64,000 bases of DNA, taken from contig JAGAAO010000099.1 of NCBI GenBank assembly GCA_017615275.1, positions 1 to 64,000 on the forward strand, written 5' to 3'. Below, piece by piece: positions 37,854-46,339 of this stretch; position 1 is the first letter of the stretch, and the number at the start of each line of letters is the position of its first letter. A program made the translations under genes and the position numbers. Source of the DNA: Butyrivibrio sp. (lineage in GTDB: Bacteria; Bacillota; Clostridia; Lachnospirales; Lachnospiraceae). The notes under the pieces were generated by a model. That model worked only from the letters and a program-made list of their open reading frames with translations, had not been told where the DNA came from and ran no database searches.

Positions 37854-38696
37854 TTAATTCCAACTAATTCTTAAGAAATAACCATGTCCGTCAGGGTTGC
37901 TATAATTTCCGGATGTGCCATAACGGAATGTGTAATTTGCTGCCTTTCGTTCTCCGCCACCATCTTCACCGGCAACATGAACATAACATATTGCAGAGGC
38001 TTTTCCTGCCGCAAGACCTCTATCATAGCCTGCTTTGTCGCCATCTTTTTTTCCTGCATCATAGCCCTCCTGACGTGCAGTTGTAGCTATTGTAGACATA
38101 TCCGCTTTTCCTTCTTTAAGACCCTCTTCTTTTCCTTCCTTAAAACCTTCCTCTTTTCCTTCCTGACGGGCAGCCTCAACTATTGCAGAAATATCAATTG
38201 TACCGCCTTCATAATATCCGCTCTCAATCGTATATTTACCATTATCGTCCGGAGTAACATCCAATGTTCCCTGATACTTTATATTATTAATCTTTGAAAT
38301 GATATCTGAGTATGTTGCATTTTCGGATATATTATCATTTGCATAAACGCTTTTATTTAAACCGTTTATAATGGAAGTTCTATTCTTATCAATTGTCACT
38401 TTAAGTTTGGAATAATTTTTACTGAGTTTTGAAATTGTTTCGTTAAGAATATCAACCACATCAGATATATCAGAAATATCATCTGATAGGTCCTCATCCT
38501 GACAATTGTCATTAAGCGCATCAACTTTTTCATCAAGAGTATCGATTCCATCAGATATTGAAGTAATATCTTCTGAATCCACCAAATCTTCTACTTCCTC
38601 CGCATGCACACTTACCGAAAGCAGTAGAGATGTTGCCAATGTTGCCCCAATCAGGTTCATAAATTTTCGCGTAAAATCAACATTTCTTTTTTTCAT
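37854..38696 (-). CDS. Secreted GK-repeat protein, paralogue of 57271
   Basis: Not a named family. 280 aa with a signal peptide (cleavage near VHA-EE, ~32), an acidic helical region with heptad-like spacing, a conserved block (KNYSKLKVTIDKNRTSIING then LNKSVYANDNISENATY), TIESGYYEGGTIDIS, then octapeptide repeats of the form GKEEGFKE and a C-terminal beta-rich domain of ~45 residues. The same order of blocks is found at 57271. The layout (stalk, repeats, terminal domain) suggests a fibrous surface or tail-like protein. GGAGG lies 10 nt before the ATG; a bidirectional terminator follows. Confidence 0.75.
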   Translation of the reverse strand: MKKRNVDFTRKFMNLIGATLATSLLLSVSVHAEEVEDLVDSEDITSISDGIDTLDEKVDALNDNCQDEDLSDDISDISDVVDILNETISKLSKNYSKLKVTIDKNRTSIINGLNKSVYANDNISENATYSDIISKINNIKYQGTLDVTPDDNGKYTIESGYYEGGTIDISAIVEAARQEGKEEGFKEGKEEGLKEGKADMSTIATTARQEGYDAGKKDGDKAGYDRGLAAGKASAICYVHVAGEDGGGERKAANYTFRYGTSGNYSNPDGHGYFLRISWN

Positions 38697-38811
38697 ACAT
38701 CTAATTCCTCCAGTCTTTGTTTTTTGTGCTATATCGAATTATAGAACATTTGCTATCAAATTGTATATATTTTTATATAATATTGATTATTTTCAAACGG
38801 AAAGTTTTAAG

Positions 38812-38841
38812 TTGTAAAACAACTCTTCATTCGAGTATAAT
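38812..38841 (+). promoter_or_regulatory. Promoter of the membrane-protein operon at 38887
   Basis: TTGTAA (38812-38817), 18 bp, TATAAT (38836-38841), 45 bp before the first start codon. Confidence 0.65.
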
Positions 38842-38886
38842 GTCTGATGTGTTAAAAACAAAATTTGTTTCTTGGGCGGAGATTAA

Positions 38887-40182
38887 ATGAAGAAAGAATG
38901 GATAAAACGGGGTATCATTTGTGTACTTGTAGTTATCGCGTCATGGTTTGTGGGCGCGCTTTTGGAGAGCCTTGTTTATTGTATTCCTACCGATATTATC
39001 AGAAAGAACATATCAAGAGGAGTAAATATATACAGTACAGAGACTGATTTCTACATGTATTCCGAAGACTATCTTACGACTATGAATGACAACGACAGTG
39101 ATTCGGTCATTCTATGTGAAACTGCTTATTCAACGGGACATCCTCTGTATGATGCTATGCGTTCTGCGTACCCCGGCGGAAATGCATCCAGAGTTAATAA
39201 TATAATCGCATGGTCCAATTTTCATGATGATGATTTTTCTATTACAGATTACTCAAGGTATTGGCATGGTTATGTAACTGTTTTTAAACCGCTCTTTTGC
39301 TTGTTTACTTTCGCAGATATGAGAGTATTAAAGTACATCGTTGAGATGGCAATATATGGATTTTTGGGACTGCAGATAATCTGCAACAAGAATCTCGGCA
39401 AAGAGTATTCAGTGGCGTACCTTTCATTGTTGGTACTACTCAATCCGATAATTATTTCACTTGCTTTTCAATATATGCCTTGCACCTATATAGCGCTTCT
39501 TACGTCTATTGTGATCCTAAGATACAGTGTTAAGGTGTGGGATGAAAGTTTGATATATATTATGCTTGGAAGCGGCATATTGACGAGCTTTTTCGACTTT
39601 TTGACTTTTCCTGTAATTACGCTTGGAATTCCTCTTACGCTTACGCTTATTTATGAGGGGACTGTTTCAAGAAAAATAAAGCATATGATAGCAGCGTCCG
39701 TTTCATGGGCATTCGGTTATTTGGGAATGTGGAGCGGGAAATGGATCTTATCGTCGGTTGTTACCGGGAACAATATAATAACCGAGGCGTTTAAGTATGT
39801 TAAACACAGAACAGGTAATACAGAACCCGATACGACGAGATTCGGAGCGCTCCTTGCTGTTACAAGAGTGGTGATAAAAAGACCGTATGTGCTCTTCTTT
39901 TTCATTGTTGCGGTTTATCTTTTCATTAAGTACATATTACCGCTGATCAAGAAAAAGAAAATTGTTGCTATGCTAAAACTGCTTATACCTTTTGCTGTTT
40001 TGGCAATGTACAGTGTTGTATGGATTCTCCTGACGTTCCAACATTGTTATGAGAATCAGAAATTTACTTACAGAAATTATGGAATCATGATCTTTGCATT
40101 GATTGTTGGTATAGTTTATTCCGGCAATTATGTAATGGTAACTGAGAATAACTCTGATATAAAGGAAATTGGGAATGAATAA
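38887..40182 (+). CDS. Uncharacterised polytopic membrane protein
   Basis: 431 aa; a helix at ~8-28, an outside domain of ~100 residues with YWHGYVTVFKPLF at its end, then about eight helices. No family is recognised with confidence; the arrangement (helix, large outside loop, helix bundle) is like GT-C glycosyltransferases or their partners. It begins an apparent three-gene operon: its last codons overlap the start of the DUF6056-like gene by 8 bp, and the PTPS_related gene follows. Its start has GGCGGAG upstream. Confidence 0.7.
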   Translation: MKKEWIKRGIICVLVVIASWFVGALLESLVYCIPTDIIRKNISRGVNIYSTETDFYMYSEDYLTTMNDNDSDSVILCETAYSTGHPLYDAMRSAYPGGNASRVNNIIAWSNFHDDDFSITDYSRYWHGYVTVFKPLFCLFTFADMRVLKYIVEMAIYGFLGLQIICNKNLGKEYSVAYLSLLVLLNPIIISLAFQYMPCTYIALLTSIVILRYSVKVWDESLIYIMLGSGILTSFFDFLTFPVITLGIPLTLTLIYEGTVSRKIKHMIAASVSWAFGYLGMWSGKWILSSVVTGNNIITEAFKYVKHRTGNTEPDTTRFGALLAVTRVVIKRPYVLFFFIVAVYLFIKYILPLIKKKKIVAMLKLLIPFAVLAMYSVVWILLTFQHCYENQKFTYRNYGIMIFALIVGIVYSGNYVMVTENNSDIKEIGNE

Positions 40183-41686
40183 AGAAAACGGAAAACAATA
40201 TATTTCAGTAGCTCTTTCTTCACTTTTTTGCGTAGTAAGTTTAATACCGCTTATGTACTGTGCCATGTTTGATTATGCGACAGGAGATGATCTTATTAAA
40301 AGCGCAAGCGTGCATAGACTTATTGTAAACGGAGCGTCTTTTGTACAGATAATTGCGCAGGCAGGAAAAGAGGCTGCTGGGGTATGGCGTGCGCATGAGG
40401 GAACTTGGGCATCTAATTTTATATTGGCATTACAGCCCGGAATTTGGGGAGAAAAATACTATGTTGTTACTCCTTTTATTGGACTGTTTTTTTTGTTCGG
40501 AGGAGTTGGTATATTCCTTCATGAGATTATTGTGAAATCATTTGGATATTCCAAGAAAGTGTTCTTTACAATGTTTTTTGTGTTAATGATAATAATGACG
40601 CAGTACATGCCTTTTATTAGGGGTGGTTTATTCTGGTTTACGGGAATGGCACATTATACTATTCCTTTTGGAATGGCACTTTTATTATTGACATTAGATA
40701 TAAAATATCTGAAAAGTGGTTCTGTTAAACTTGTACCATTCATGATTCTTATCAGTATTTATATTGGGGGATCTCATTATCAGGCAATATTGTTGGTACT
40801 TATTTTGCAGGTCGTTTTTTCGTATGTTTTTTACAATCGGGAAAAAAAGATTTATCTGTATTCCATCGCGAATCAGATATTATTTGAATTGATAGGACTT
40901 GCTATATGTGCCAAAGCTCCCGGTAATGCTGAGAGAGCAGGAGACGAGTTTTCTTTTTCAACAAGCAGAGCACTTTATACTATTGTACATAGCATAGAAG
41001 TCAGCTTTCGTGATGGAATAGATTATTTTGTTTCGATAAAACTTATACCTGTTTATATGCTTTTGGTAATCGCTTTTGTTGTAATGACAGGAAAGACCAG
41101 AGAAAAGAAAACATTAAAAAAGTATCCTTTAGTGATAGTTTTAGCTTTCTTGACTTATTGTGCCATGTATTCACCGGGAATTTATTATTCGACTTTTGGT
41201 GCGGATGAGGGAATATCAGGTGGCTTTTATGACTTTAATTATTTTTCTTTTTTGCTTTTCTTAACGATTGCGGGAATTATAATAGGTGAAATTGCTACGT
41301 TCTTCATAAAAAATGAAATGACTTCAAGATATGCGCTTGGCATTGGTGTGATTTCTTTGGGGCTTTTTGTTGTCTCAGGGAAAAGTATAGTCAAGGAAAG
41401 TGCAGATTATATGATCTACACTTTTGTTAGTAATGGGCATCTTAAAGATTATGACAACCAAATGAAGGAAAGACTTAGGATTCTTCAGGATGATACTGTC
41501 AAAAATGTAATTCTTCCTGAGATGAATAACGAGCAAGGGCCATTCATGCATATGGCTATTACAAAAGATGTTGATAATTTTTCAAATACAGCAACGATGT
41601 CTTTTTATGATAAAGAATCAGTAATAGCTATTCCCAGAGATGAGTATTACGAAAAGTATGAAAACAATGATGTGAATGATCAATAA
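40175..41686 (+). CDS. DUF6056-like polytopic membrane protein
   Basis: 503 aa, about twelve helices. Early acidic residues (DYATGDDLIKSASVH), then WRAHEGTWASNFILALQPG and GGLFWFTGMAHYTIP, which look like the DUF6056 family of membrane proteins. That family is often in cell-surface polysaccharide regions and may be GT-C-like. The ATG at 40175 overlaps the previous gene by 8 bp and has AAGGAAA ahead of it. Function unknown; family call is by motif resemblance. Confidence 0.65.
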   Translation: MNKENGKQYISVALSSLFCVVSLIPLMYCAMFDYATGDDLIKSASVHRLIVNGASFVQIIAQAGKEAAGVWRAHEGTWASNFILALQPGIWGEKYYVVTPFIGLFFLFGGVGIFLHEIIVKSFGYSKKVFFTMFFVLMIIMTQYMPFIRGGLFWFTGMAHYTIPFGMALLLLTLDIKYLKSGSVKLVPFMILISIYIGGSHYQAILLVLILQVVFSYVFYNREKKIYLYSIANQILFELIGLAICAKAPGNAERAGDEFSFSTSRALYTIVHSIEVSFRDGIDYFVSIKLIPVYMLLVIAFVVMTGKTREKKTLKKYPLVIVLAFLTYCAMYSPGIYYSTFGADEGISGGFYDFNYFSFLLFLTIAGIIIGEIATFFIKNEMTSRYALGIGVISLGLFVVSGKSIVKESADYMIYTFVSNGHLKDYDNQMKERLRILQDDTVKNVILPEMNNEQGPFMHMAITKDVDNFSNTATMSFYDKESVIAIPRDEYYEKYENNDVNDQ

Positions 41687-41774
41687 AAGGATATAGATAA
41701 AAAAGGAAAGAGAGTAATACCAAATTAATATCAAAGGGCATAGCGAAAAATTTAAGACTTGAGGAGTAGTTGAC

Positions 41775-43514
41775 ATGAATAGCAGAAATAAAGAGAATTT
41801 TTTAAGCATATTATGTATCCTTGTTATGGTGTTGGTCTTTGGGATACCGTATTATCAGAAAGGTTTTGTTCAAGGTGGAGACGGATCTTTTCATATGGCG
41901 AGAATAGCTAGCTTGGTGGCTTCGATCAAGACAGGAGTATTTCCTCCAAAGATAAGACCTATATTGATGAAATCATACGGATATGCTGTGGGTATTTTCT
42001 ATCCGGATTTTTTTCTTTATTTTCCGGCAGCGATAAAAGCGCTGTTTCATCTTGATGTTTTTATGGCATGGAAGATTTATTTTTTCATTTTCTTGTTTGT
42101 TACAGGTATAGTTAATTGGAAATGCATCACGAAGCTCACAGATAACAGGTTCCTTGGTATTTTCGGAGCACTCATATATATAGGAGCCAATGCATGGCTG
42201 TGGGATTTCTCGTTCTGTGGCGGACGCGTGGGAACAATTCATTCAATGATGTTCATCATGCTTACGATAATCGGACTTATTTTGTCACTTAGAGATGATA
42301 AAAAAGGATATCTAATCTACGGAGTTGGACTTATCTCAACACTTTTGTCTCATCATCTGGACTTTACCATGTTGATGTTGTTTATCTTTGTATATATTAT
42401 TCTTAGTTTTGATGTTGTGATAAAGAATTACAAAATACTTCTGAGAATAATAGGCGTAAGTTTCATAGATCTGTTTGCAAGTACGGCATATTGGCTTCCT
42501 GCAATGGAACAGGCGGCAGATCAGAAGATGAAGGCTTTGTATGACAATATCTATGAGGCGAAAGATAATATATTCTTGTTTTCAAGATTCTATAAAGATC
42601 TCCCGATGCTTCCATATACAATAATGTACCTGTTATCGGTTGTGCTGTTCATAGGCGTATGTGTATACAAGAAGAAAGTAAGCAAAGACGCAGTAAAAAT
42701 GAATATTATGCTTATTTTCTTTGTGTGGTTTACCACTTCGCATTTTATCTGGGAGGGTATTATAGGAGAGGCATTAAGTTTCTTCCAGTATACATACAGA
42801 ATTATGGCGATAAATGAAGCACTGTTTGTTTTGGCTATTATTTTCAATCTGCAGCATATATATAACTGCATGCAGGATAAATTCGTTAATATAAAGAGTC
42901 CTTATTATGTAGGGCTTGCAGTAAGTATGGTTATAGCATTGGCATCATATCCTGTTTTAAGCGATATGTTTACAAGATATCTTTCTATTACACATATAGA
43001 TGAACATGAGCTTCTCTATGACAGATACAACGGAGCAGCAGGTCAAGAGTGGCTTCCGGTTGAAACTCAGAGTTTTGCCCTGACTTCGCCCGAAACAGCA
43101 AAAGCCGATGACGGTTCCGGTGCGGACGGAGTCAAATATGATGATGGAAAATGGTTTGATGTCTGGCTGTTGATGGATAAAGAGTACTATGATATGCCGT
43201 ATGTGTATTACAAGGGATACCATGCTTATCTTTTGGGCGATGACAACGAGGTAATCGAGGAACTTAAAGTCGGAAAGGCAGAAGAGGACAACGGCCTTTT
43301 GAGAGTGTTCATTCCAAAGGATCATGGCGAAATCGGCCATGTGATGGTGACATACAGGAAGATTGCAATACAGAAGATTTCGTATGTTATAAGCTTTATT
43401 ACAGTAATAAGTTTAATGGTTTGCTTTGTGCTGGAGAAACGACGATTGAAGGGTTCTTTACGTGAGAAGCTGCTTGATTTATATTCCAACTCACGTAAAA
43501 ATCTTGCTTCTTAA
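41775..43514 (+). CDS. PTPS_related-type polytopic membrane protein (GT-C-like)
   Basis: 579 aa and ~12 helices, same family as the 35438 gene: QGGDGSFHMARIASLV followed by GYAVGIFYPDFFLYFPAAI. A late outside loop (~400-530) precedes a last helix. The start has GGAG 8 nt upstream. The final ~20 codons contain the first two units of the regularly spaced repeat array, so the basic C-terminal tail (REKLLDLYSNSRKN) is encoded by array sequence. Last gene of the membrane-protein operon. Confidence 0.7.
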   Translation: MNSRNKENFLSILCILVMVLVFGIPYYQKGFVQGGDGSFHMARIASLVASIKTGVFPPKIRPILMKSYGYAVGIFYPDFFLYFPAAIKALFHLDVFMAWKIYFFIFLFVTGIVNWKCITKLTDNRFLGIFGALIYIGANAWLWDFSFCGGRVGTIHSMMFIMLTIIGLILSLRDDKKGYLIYGVGLISTLLSHHLDFTMLMLFIFVYIILSFDVVIKNYKILLRIIGVSFIDLFASTAYWLPAMEQAADQKMKALYDNIYEAKDNIFLFSRFYKDLPMLPYTIMYLLSVVLFIGVCVYKKKVSKDAVKMNIMLIFFVWFTTSHFIWEGIIGEALSFFQYTYRIMAINEALFVLAIIFNLQHIYNCMQDKFVNIKSPYYVGLAVSMVIALASYPVLSDMFTRYLSITHIDEHELLYDRYNGAAGQEWLPVETQSFALTSPETAKADDGSGADGVKYDDGKWFDVWLLMDKEYYDMPYVYYKGYHAYLLGDDNEVIEELKVGKAEEDNGLLRVFIPKDHGEIGHVMVTYRKIAIQKISYVISFITVISLMVCFVLEKRRLKGSLREKLLDLYSNSRKNLAS

Positions 43515-43686
43515 GCTGAATCTACGTGAATGGTTCCGCCTTTTTGCATAATCTCACGTAAAAAATTCGGATTTCCGGTGATTTCTACGTGAATCAGTTC
43601 TATTTTTCACCGCACTTCACGTAAATGTTGCAAATTACAGGCAAAATTTACGTGAGGTGCTCTTATTTTCTGCAGTGTCTCACGTA
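43459..43686. repeat. Array of eight alternating, regularly spaced 8-bp motifs
   Basis: Cores TACGTGAR at 43459, 43523, 43586 and 43649 alternate with YTCACGTA at 43490, 43553, 43616 and 43679. Spacers within each pair are 23, 22, 22 and 22 bp and those between pairs are all 25 bp, so the unit repeats every ~63 bp and neighbouring motif centres are ~31.5 bp apart. Spacer sequences are unrelated except that the within-pair spacers have a T-rich middle. The variable base matches in three of four pairs (G with C, A with T) but not between pairs. The first two units lie inside the gene ending at 43514, the rest in the intergenic region. Confidence 0.9.
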
Positions 43687-43752
43687 ACCTGAGATTCCTC
43701 GGTATTCTTAACCTTTTCCTATAAAACGCCGAAAAAAACTTGAAAAAAATAC

Positions 43753-43781
43753 TTGCACAATTTGGCAGCGTATGCTAATAT
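43753..43781 (+). promoter_or_regulatory. Promoter of the small RNA candidate
   Basis: TTGCAC (43753-43758), exactly 17 bp, TAATAT (43776-43781) with an extended TG at 43773-43774. Predicted start is near 43788, where the first hairpin begins. Confidence 0.65.
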
Positions 43782-43787
43782 GTCTTT

Positions 43788-43905
43788 GTTAGCAATAGCT
43801 AACTAGCAAAAACGTCAATGCCAAGGCGTTATTTACTTGTGACATACAATAGTCATAAGAAATCTCCTACCTAAACAGGTGCATCTTGCCAATGCACCTG
43901 TTTTT
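43788..43905 (+). ncRNA. Candidate structured small RNA (~118 nt)
   Basis: Between promoter and terminator lie four hairpins and no ORF: GTTAGC-AATA-GCTAAC (43788-43803), a weaker AACG/CGTT stem (~43811-43830), CTTGTGAC/GTCATAAG with 8-nt loop (43836-43859) and the terminator hairpin. ACCTAAACAGGT just before the terminator can pair on itself, competing with it. Not matched to tmRNA, SRP RNA, RNase P or any riboswitch I know. It could be a free small RNA or an attenuated leader of the exonuclease gene 290 bp downstream, although that gene has its own promoter. Confidence 0.55.
43876..43905 (+). terminator. Terminator of the small RNA candidate
   Basis: CAGGTGCAT (43876-43884) pairs with ATGCACCTG (43892-43900), 7-nt loop, then TTTTT. 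Confidence 0.85.
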
Positions 43906-43907
43906 CT

Positions 43908-44114
43908 TGTGTAGAGCACTTGACGAGGTATTATCGAGTCTAGTGCGAACCATACAAGTTCACTTGGCGAGGTTTTTTCGAGCATAGTGAAGCTTGTATA
44001 TGAAAAAGCTCCGCAGCTCGCGGAGAGGTAATTAATTGCTTCGCAATACCGCTCGCGCGCCAGCATTTTGCAAGCAAAATGCTTATCTGTGTAGAGCACT
44101 TGACGAGGTATTAT
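43908..44114 (+). repeat. Modular repeat bounded by 27-bp direct repeats
   Basis: The 27-bp sequence starting TGTGTAGAGCACTTGACGAG and ending GTATTAT occurs at 43908-43934 and, identically, at 44088-44114. Between them is a related block (CACTTGGCGAGGTTTTTTCG at 43961 onward) and several hairpins, the best being AGCATTTTGC-AA-GCAAAATGCT (44062-44083). A diverged copy lies in reverse at 22441-22570. No ORF. Confidence 0.7.
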
Positions 44115-44119
44115 ATTGT

Positions 44120-44148
44120 TTGAGTTGCCGGAAAAAATATGTTTAAAT
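44120..44148 (+). promoter_or_regulatory. Promoter of the exonuclease gene
   Basis: TTGAGT (44120-44125), 17 bp, TTAAAT (44143-44148) with TG at 44140-44141. The remaining ~45 bp to the ATG hold AAGGAG. The whole 640-bp gap 43515-44154 is thus filled by array, small RNA, repeat and this promoter. Confidence 0.5.
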
Positions 44149-44193
44149 AAATAGGTGAGCGTCGGGAAAGGCGTTTGCAAGGAGATGATGACT

Positions 44194-45231
44194 ATGGAAA
44201 ACAACAAATTTATTCTTATAGACGGAAGTTCCATGCTGGTTACAAACTACTACGGAAATCTTCCGAAGGCACTTTTATTTGAAAAAGATCCTGAGAAAAA
44301 AGAAAAACTCTATTCTCAGATTATGCATAACGAAAAGGGACAGTATACGAACGCTATGTTCGGAATGATGCGTGTGATCTTAAAGATCATCAAGGAGCAG
44401 AATCCTACGCATATGATGTTTGCATTTGATATGACAAGAGATACGTTCAGGAGAGAGAAGTACCCGGATTACAAGGGGAACCGAGGAGAGACACCCGAGC
44501 CATTGAAAGAGCAGTTTGAGAATATGGAGAAGCTTCTTGAAGATATCGGATTTCAGGTTATGTATGATATGAAGTATGAGGCGGATGATATTGTAGGAAG
44601 TGTAGCTGCCAAGTTTGAGAAAGAAATTCCTTCATACATTATCACCAAAGATCACGATTATCTTCAACTTGTAAATGACTACACAAGGGTGTGGCTCATC
44701 CAGACAAAGCAGGAGACCGCAGATGAACTTCAGAGCAAGTATGGTGCGGAATATGGCTATAACAGTAAGTTTGCGGCTATACCCGACAAGGCATTCGAAG
44801 TAACTCCACCTCTTTGTCTTTCTGAATACGGAGTACGCCCTGAGCAGATTCCGGATCTCAAGGGTATCCAGGGAGATCCGAGCGACAATATTCCCGGAGT
44901 TAAGGGAGTCAGCAGCGCAGCAATGCCTCTTCTTGCAAGATACGGAACTATTGAAAAAGTGTATGAAGCAATTGACGCCTGCGCTGATGCAAAGGAGCAG
45001 AAGGCACTTAACACCATGTGGAAAGAGGAACTTGGAATTTCGAGAAGCCCACTCAAAGCAATGATCCAATACAGGGATCTTGCACTTCTTTCAAAGGATC
45101 TCGCCACTATCAGAAAAGACTACGAATTCGGAAAATCACTCGATGATTTCAAAATAAGTATTAATACGGAGAAAGCCAAAGAAGAGTTTGAGAGATATGG
45201 CTTCAAGTCCCTTATAGACAAGATTCCGTAA
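44194..45231 (+). CDS. 5'-3' exonuclease (Pol I N-domain type)
   Basis: Stand-alone flap/5' nuclease like the N-terminal part of DNA polymerase I, 345 aa. PIN-like nuclease motifs: ILIDGSSML (metal Asp), FAFDMTRDTFRREKYPDYKG, YEADDIVGS and ITKDHDYLQLV; the helix-hairpin-helix DNA clamp is IQGDPSDNIPGVKG. The ATG at 44194 is 9 nt after AAGGAG; the frame could extend upstream to 44155 but without a site. A role in removing RNA primers or repair flaps is known for the family. It is a single gene with its own promoter. Confidence 0.9.
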   Translation: MENNKFILIDGSSMLVTNYYGNLPKALLFEKDPEKKEKLYSQIMHNEKGQYTNAMFGMMRVILKIIKEQNPTHMMFAFDMTRDTFRREKYPDYKGNRGETPEPLKEQFENMEKLLEDIGFQVMYDMKYEADDIVGSVAAKFEKEIPSYIITKDHDYLQLVNDYTRVWLIQTKQETADELQSKYGAEYGYNSKFAAIPDKAFEVTPPLCLSEYGVRPEQIPDLKGIQGDPSDNIPGVKGVSSAAMPLLARYGTIEKVYEAIDACADAKEQKALNTMWKEELGISRSPLKAMIQYRDLALLSKDLATIRKDYEFGKSLDDFKISINTEKAKEEFERYGFKSLIDKIP

Positions 45232-45282
45232 GACTGACTTATTGAAAAGTTGAGGATATAAGATGCATTAATCCATGAAATA

Positions 45283-45291
45283 TGGTAAAAT
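45283..45291 (+). promoter_or_regulatory. Extended -10 upstream of plsC-like gene
   Basis: TGGTAAAAT (TG at 45283-45284, TAAAAT at 45286-45291), without a clear -35, 40 bp before the likely start. Confidence 0.4.
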
Positions 45292-45331
45292 GCATTGTTG
45301 TTAAAAATTTTTGAGAAAAGAAAATGATCTG

Positions 45332-46081
45332 ATGCGGAATTTTTATCACACGATCCTAATAAATCTTCACAGTATAATTTTTTATATTATCAAGTCCAGA
45401 ATATGGTTAAGACATATTGAGGACCATTCGGAAGAAGACAGGTACGCGCTTGCAAACGCGATGGTCACATGCATGAATCGCTCGTCGGGATACAATACCA
45501 TAGCATACGGCTATGAGAATCTCCCGAAAGAAGGCGGATATATGCTGTATCCAAATCATCAGGGCAAGTATGATGTGCCCGGAATATTCAATACGCACAA
45601 GAGACCGGTTTCCTTTGTAATGGATGAAAAGAGATCTCATCTTATGCTTGTTTCGGAATTTTTGGGACTTGTCGGTGGAAAGACGATAAGCCTCAATGAT
45701 CCCAGACATACAATAACCGTTTTTAATGAAATGGCGGAAGAGCTTAAGCAGGGCAAGAGATATATTCTTTTCCCCGAAGGTGGCTACAAGGAGAACAATA
45801 ACAATGTGGTTGAACCGTTCAAAGCGGGAAGCTTTAAGGTTGCACAGATGTCGCATGTTCCCATCGTCCCTGTGGCTCTTGTGGATTCGTACAAAGTATA
45901 CAACAGCGATCATGTCGGTCCTGTTACAACATACGTCTACTATCTTGATCCCATTAAATATGAAGAATACAAGGGTATGCGAAGTCATGAGATCGCAGCC
46001 ATGGTCGAGAAGATAATTAAGGAAAAGATCGCAGAACATCTTAGGAATATAAATAATACTTCCGGAGGTCGAGATGAATAA
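45332..46081 (+). CDS. 1-acyl-sn-glycerol-3-phosphate acyltransferase (PlsC family)
   Basis: Membrane-associated acyltransferase that would make phosphatidate from lysophosphatidate. Motif I is NHQGKYD (HX4D, catalytic His), motif III is FPEGGYKENN (usual FPEGTR is altered to EGGYK), and motif IV is VPIVPVALVDS. 249 aa fits the family; an N-terminal hydrophobic segment anchors it. The start is uncertain: ATG 45332 has no strong ribosome site. It overlaps the small membrane gene by 8 bp. Confidence 0.82.
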   Translation: MRNFYHTILINLHSIIFYIIKSRIWLRHIEDHSEEDRYALANAMVTCMNRSSGYNTIAYGYENLPKEGGYMLYPNHQGKYDVPGIFNTHKRPVSFVMDEKRSHLMLVSEFLGLVGGKTISLNDPRHTITVFNEMAEELKQGKRYILFPEGGYKENNNNVVEPFKAGSFKVAQMSHVPIVPVALVDSYKVYNSDHVGPVTTYVYYLDPIKYEEYKGMRSHEIAAMVEKIIKEKIAEHLRNINNTSGGRDE

Positions 46082-46259
46082 ACTCTTTGCGGTATTCGCG
46101 GCAGTTGTTTTTATTGCCGGCGTTGTGGTTTTTACATACGGAGAACTCAACAAAAACAGTGAGGATGAGCCCGAGACCTATCATTGGATGAAGATACTCG
46201 GGGTTATTTTGATAATACTTGCACTCGCATGTGCGGTCGTGTGCAGAAGTAAGGTATAA
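46074..46259 (+). CDS. Small two-helix membrane protein
   Basis: 61 aa with two hydrophobic helices (AVFAAVVFIAGVVVFTYG and ILGVILIILALACAVVC) separated by an acidic loop. No family recognised. A clear CGGAGG ribosome site 5 nt upstream and overlap of the plsC stop by 8 bp make it a real, cotranscribed gene. It may associate with the acyltransferase; that is inference. Confidence 0.72.
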   Translation: MNKLFAVFAAVVFIAGVVVFTYGELNKNSEDEPETYHWMKILGVILIILALACAVVCRSKV

Positions 46260-46339
46260 CAGGTGTTCCTTTTTTGTAATATTAGGTGTAAAATAATACG
46301 TAATTGAAGTTATTTTTTATTGAAGGGGAGGAAATAAAA

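Noticed and set aside
43459-43686. CRISPR array
   Set aside because: Motifs are only 8 bp, alternate in orientation and have 22-25 bp spacers; no cas genes are nearby.
43788-43905. tmRNA, SRP RNA or RNase P RNA
   Set aside because: Far too short for tmRNA and RNase P, and no GNAR-capped SRP helix is present.
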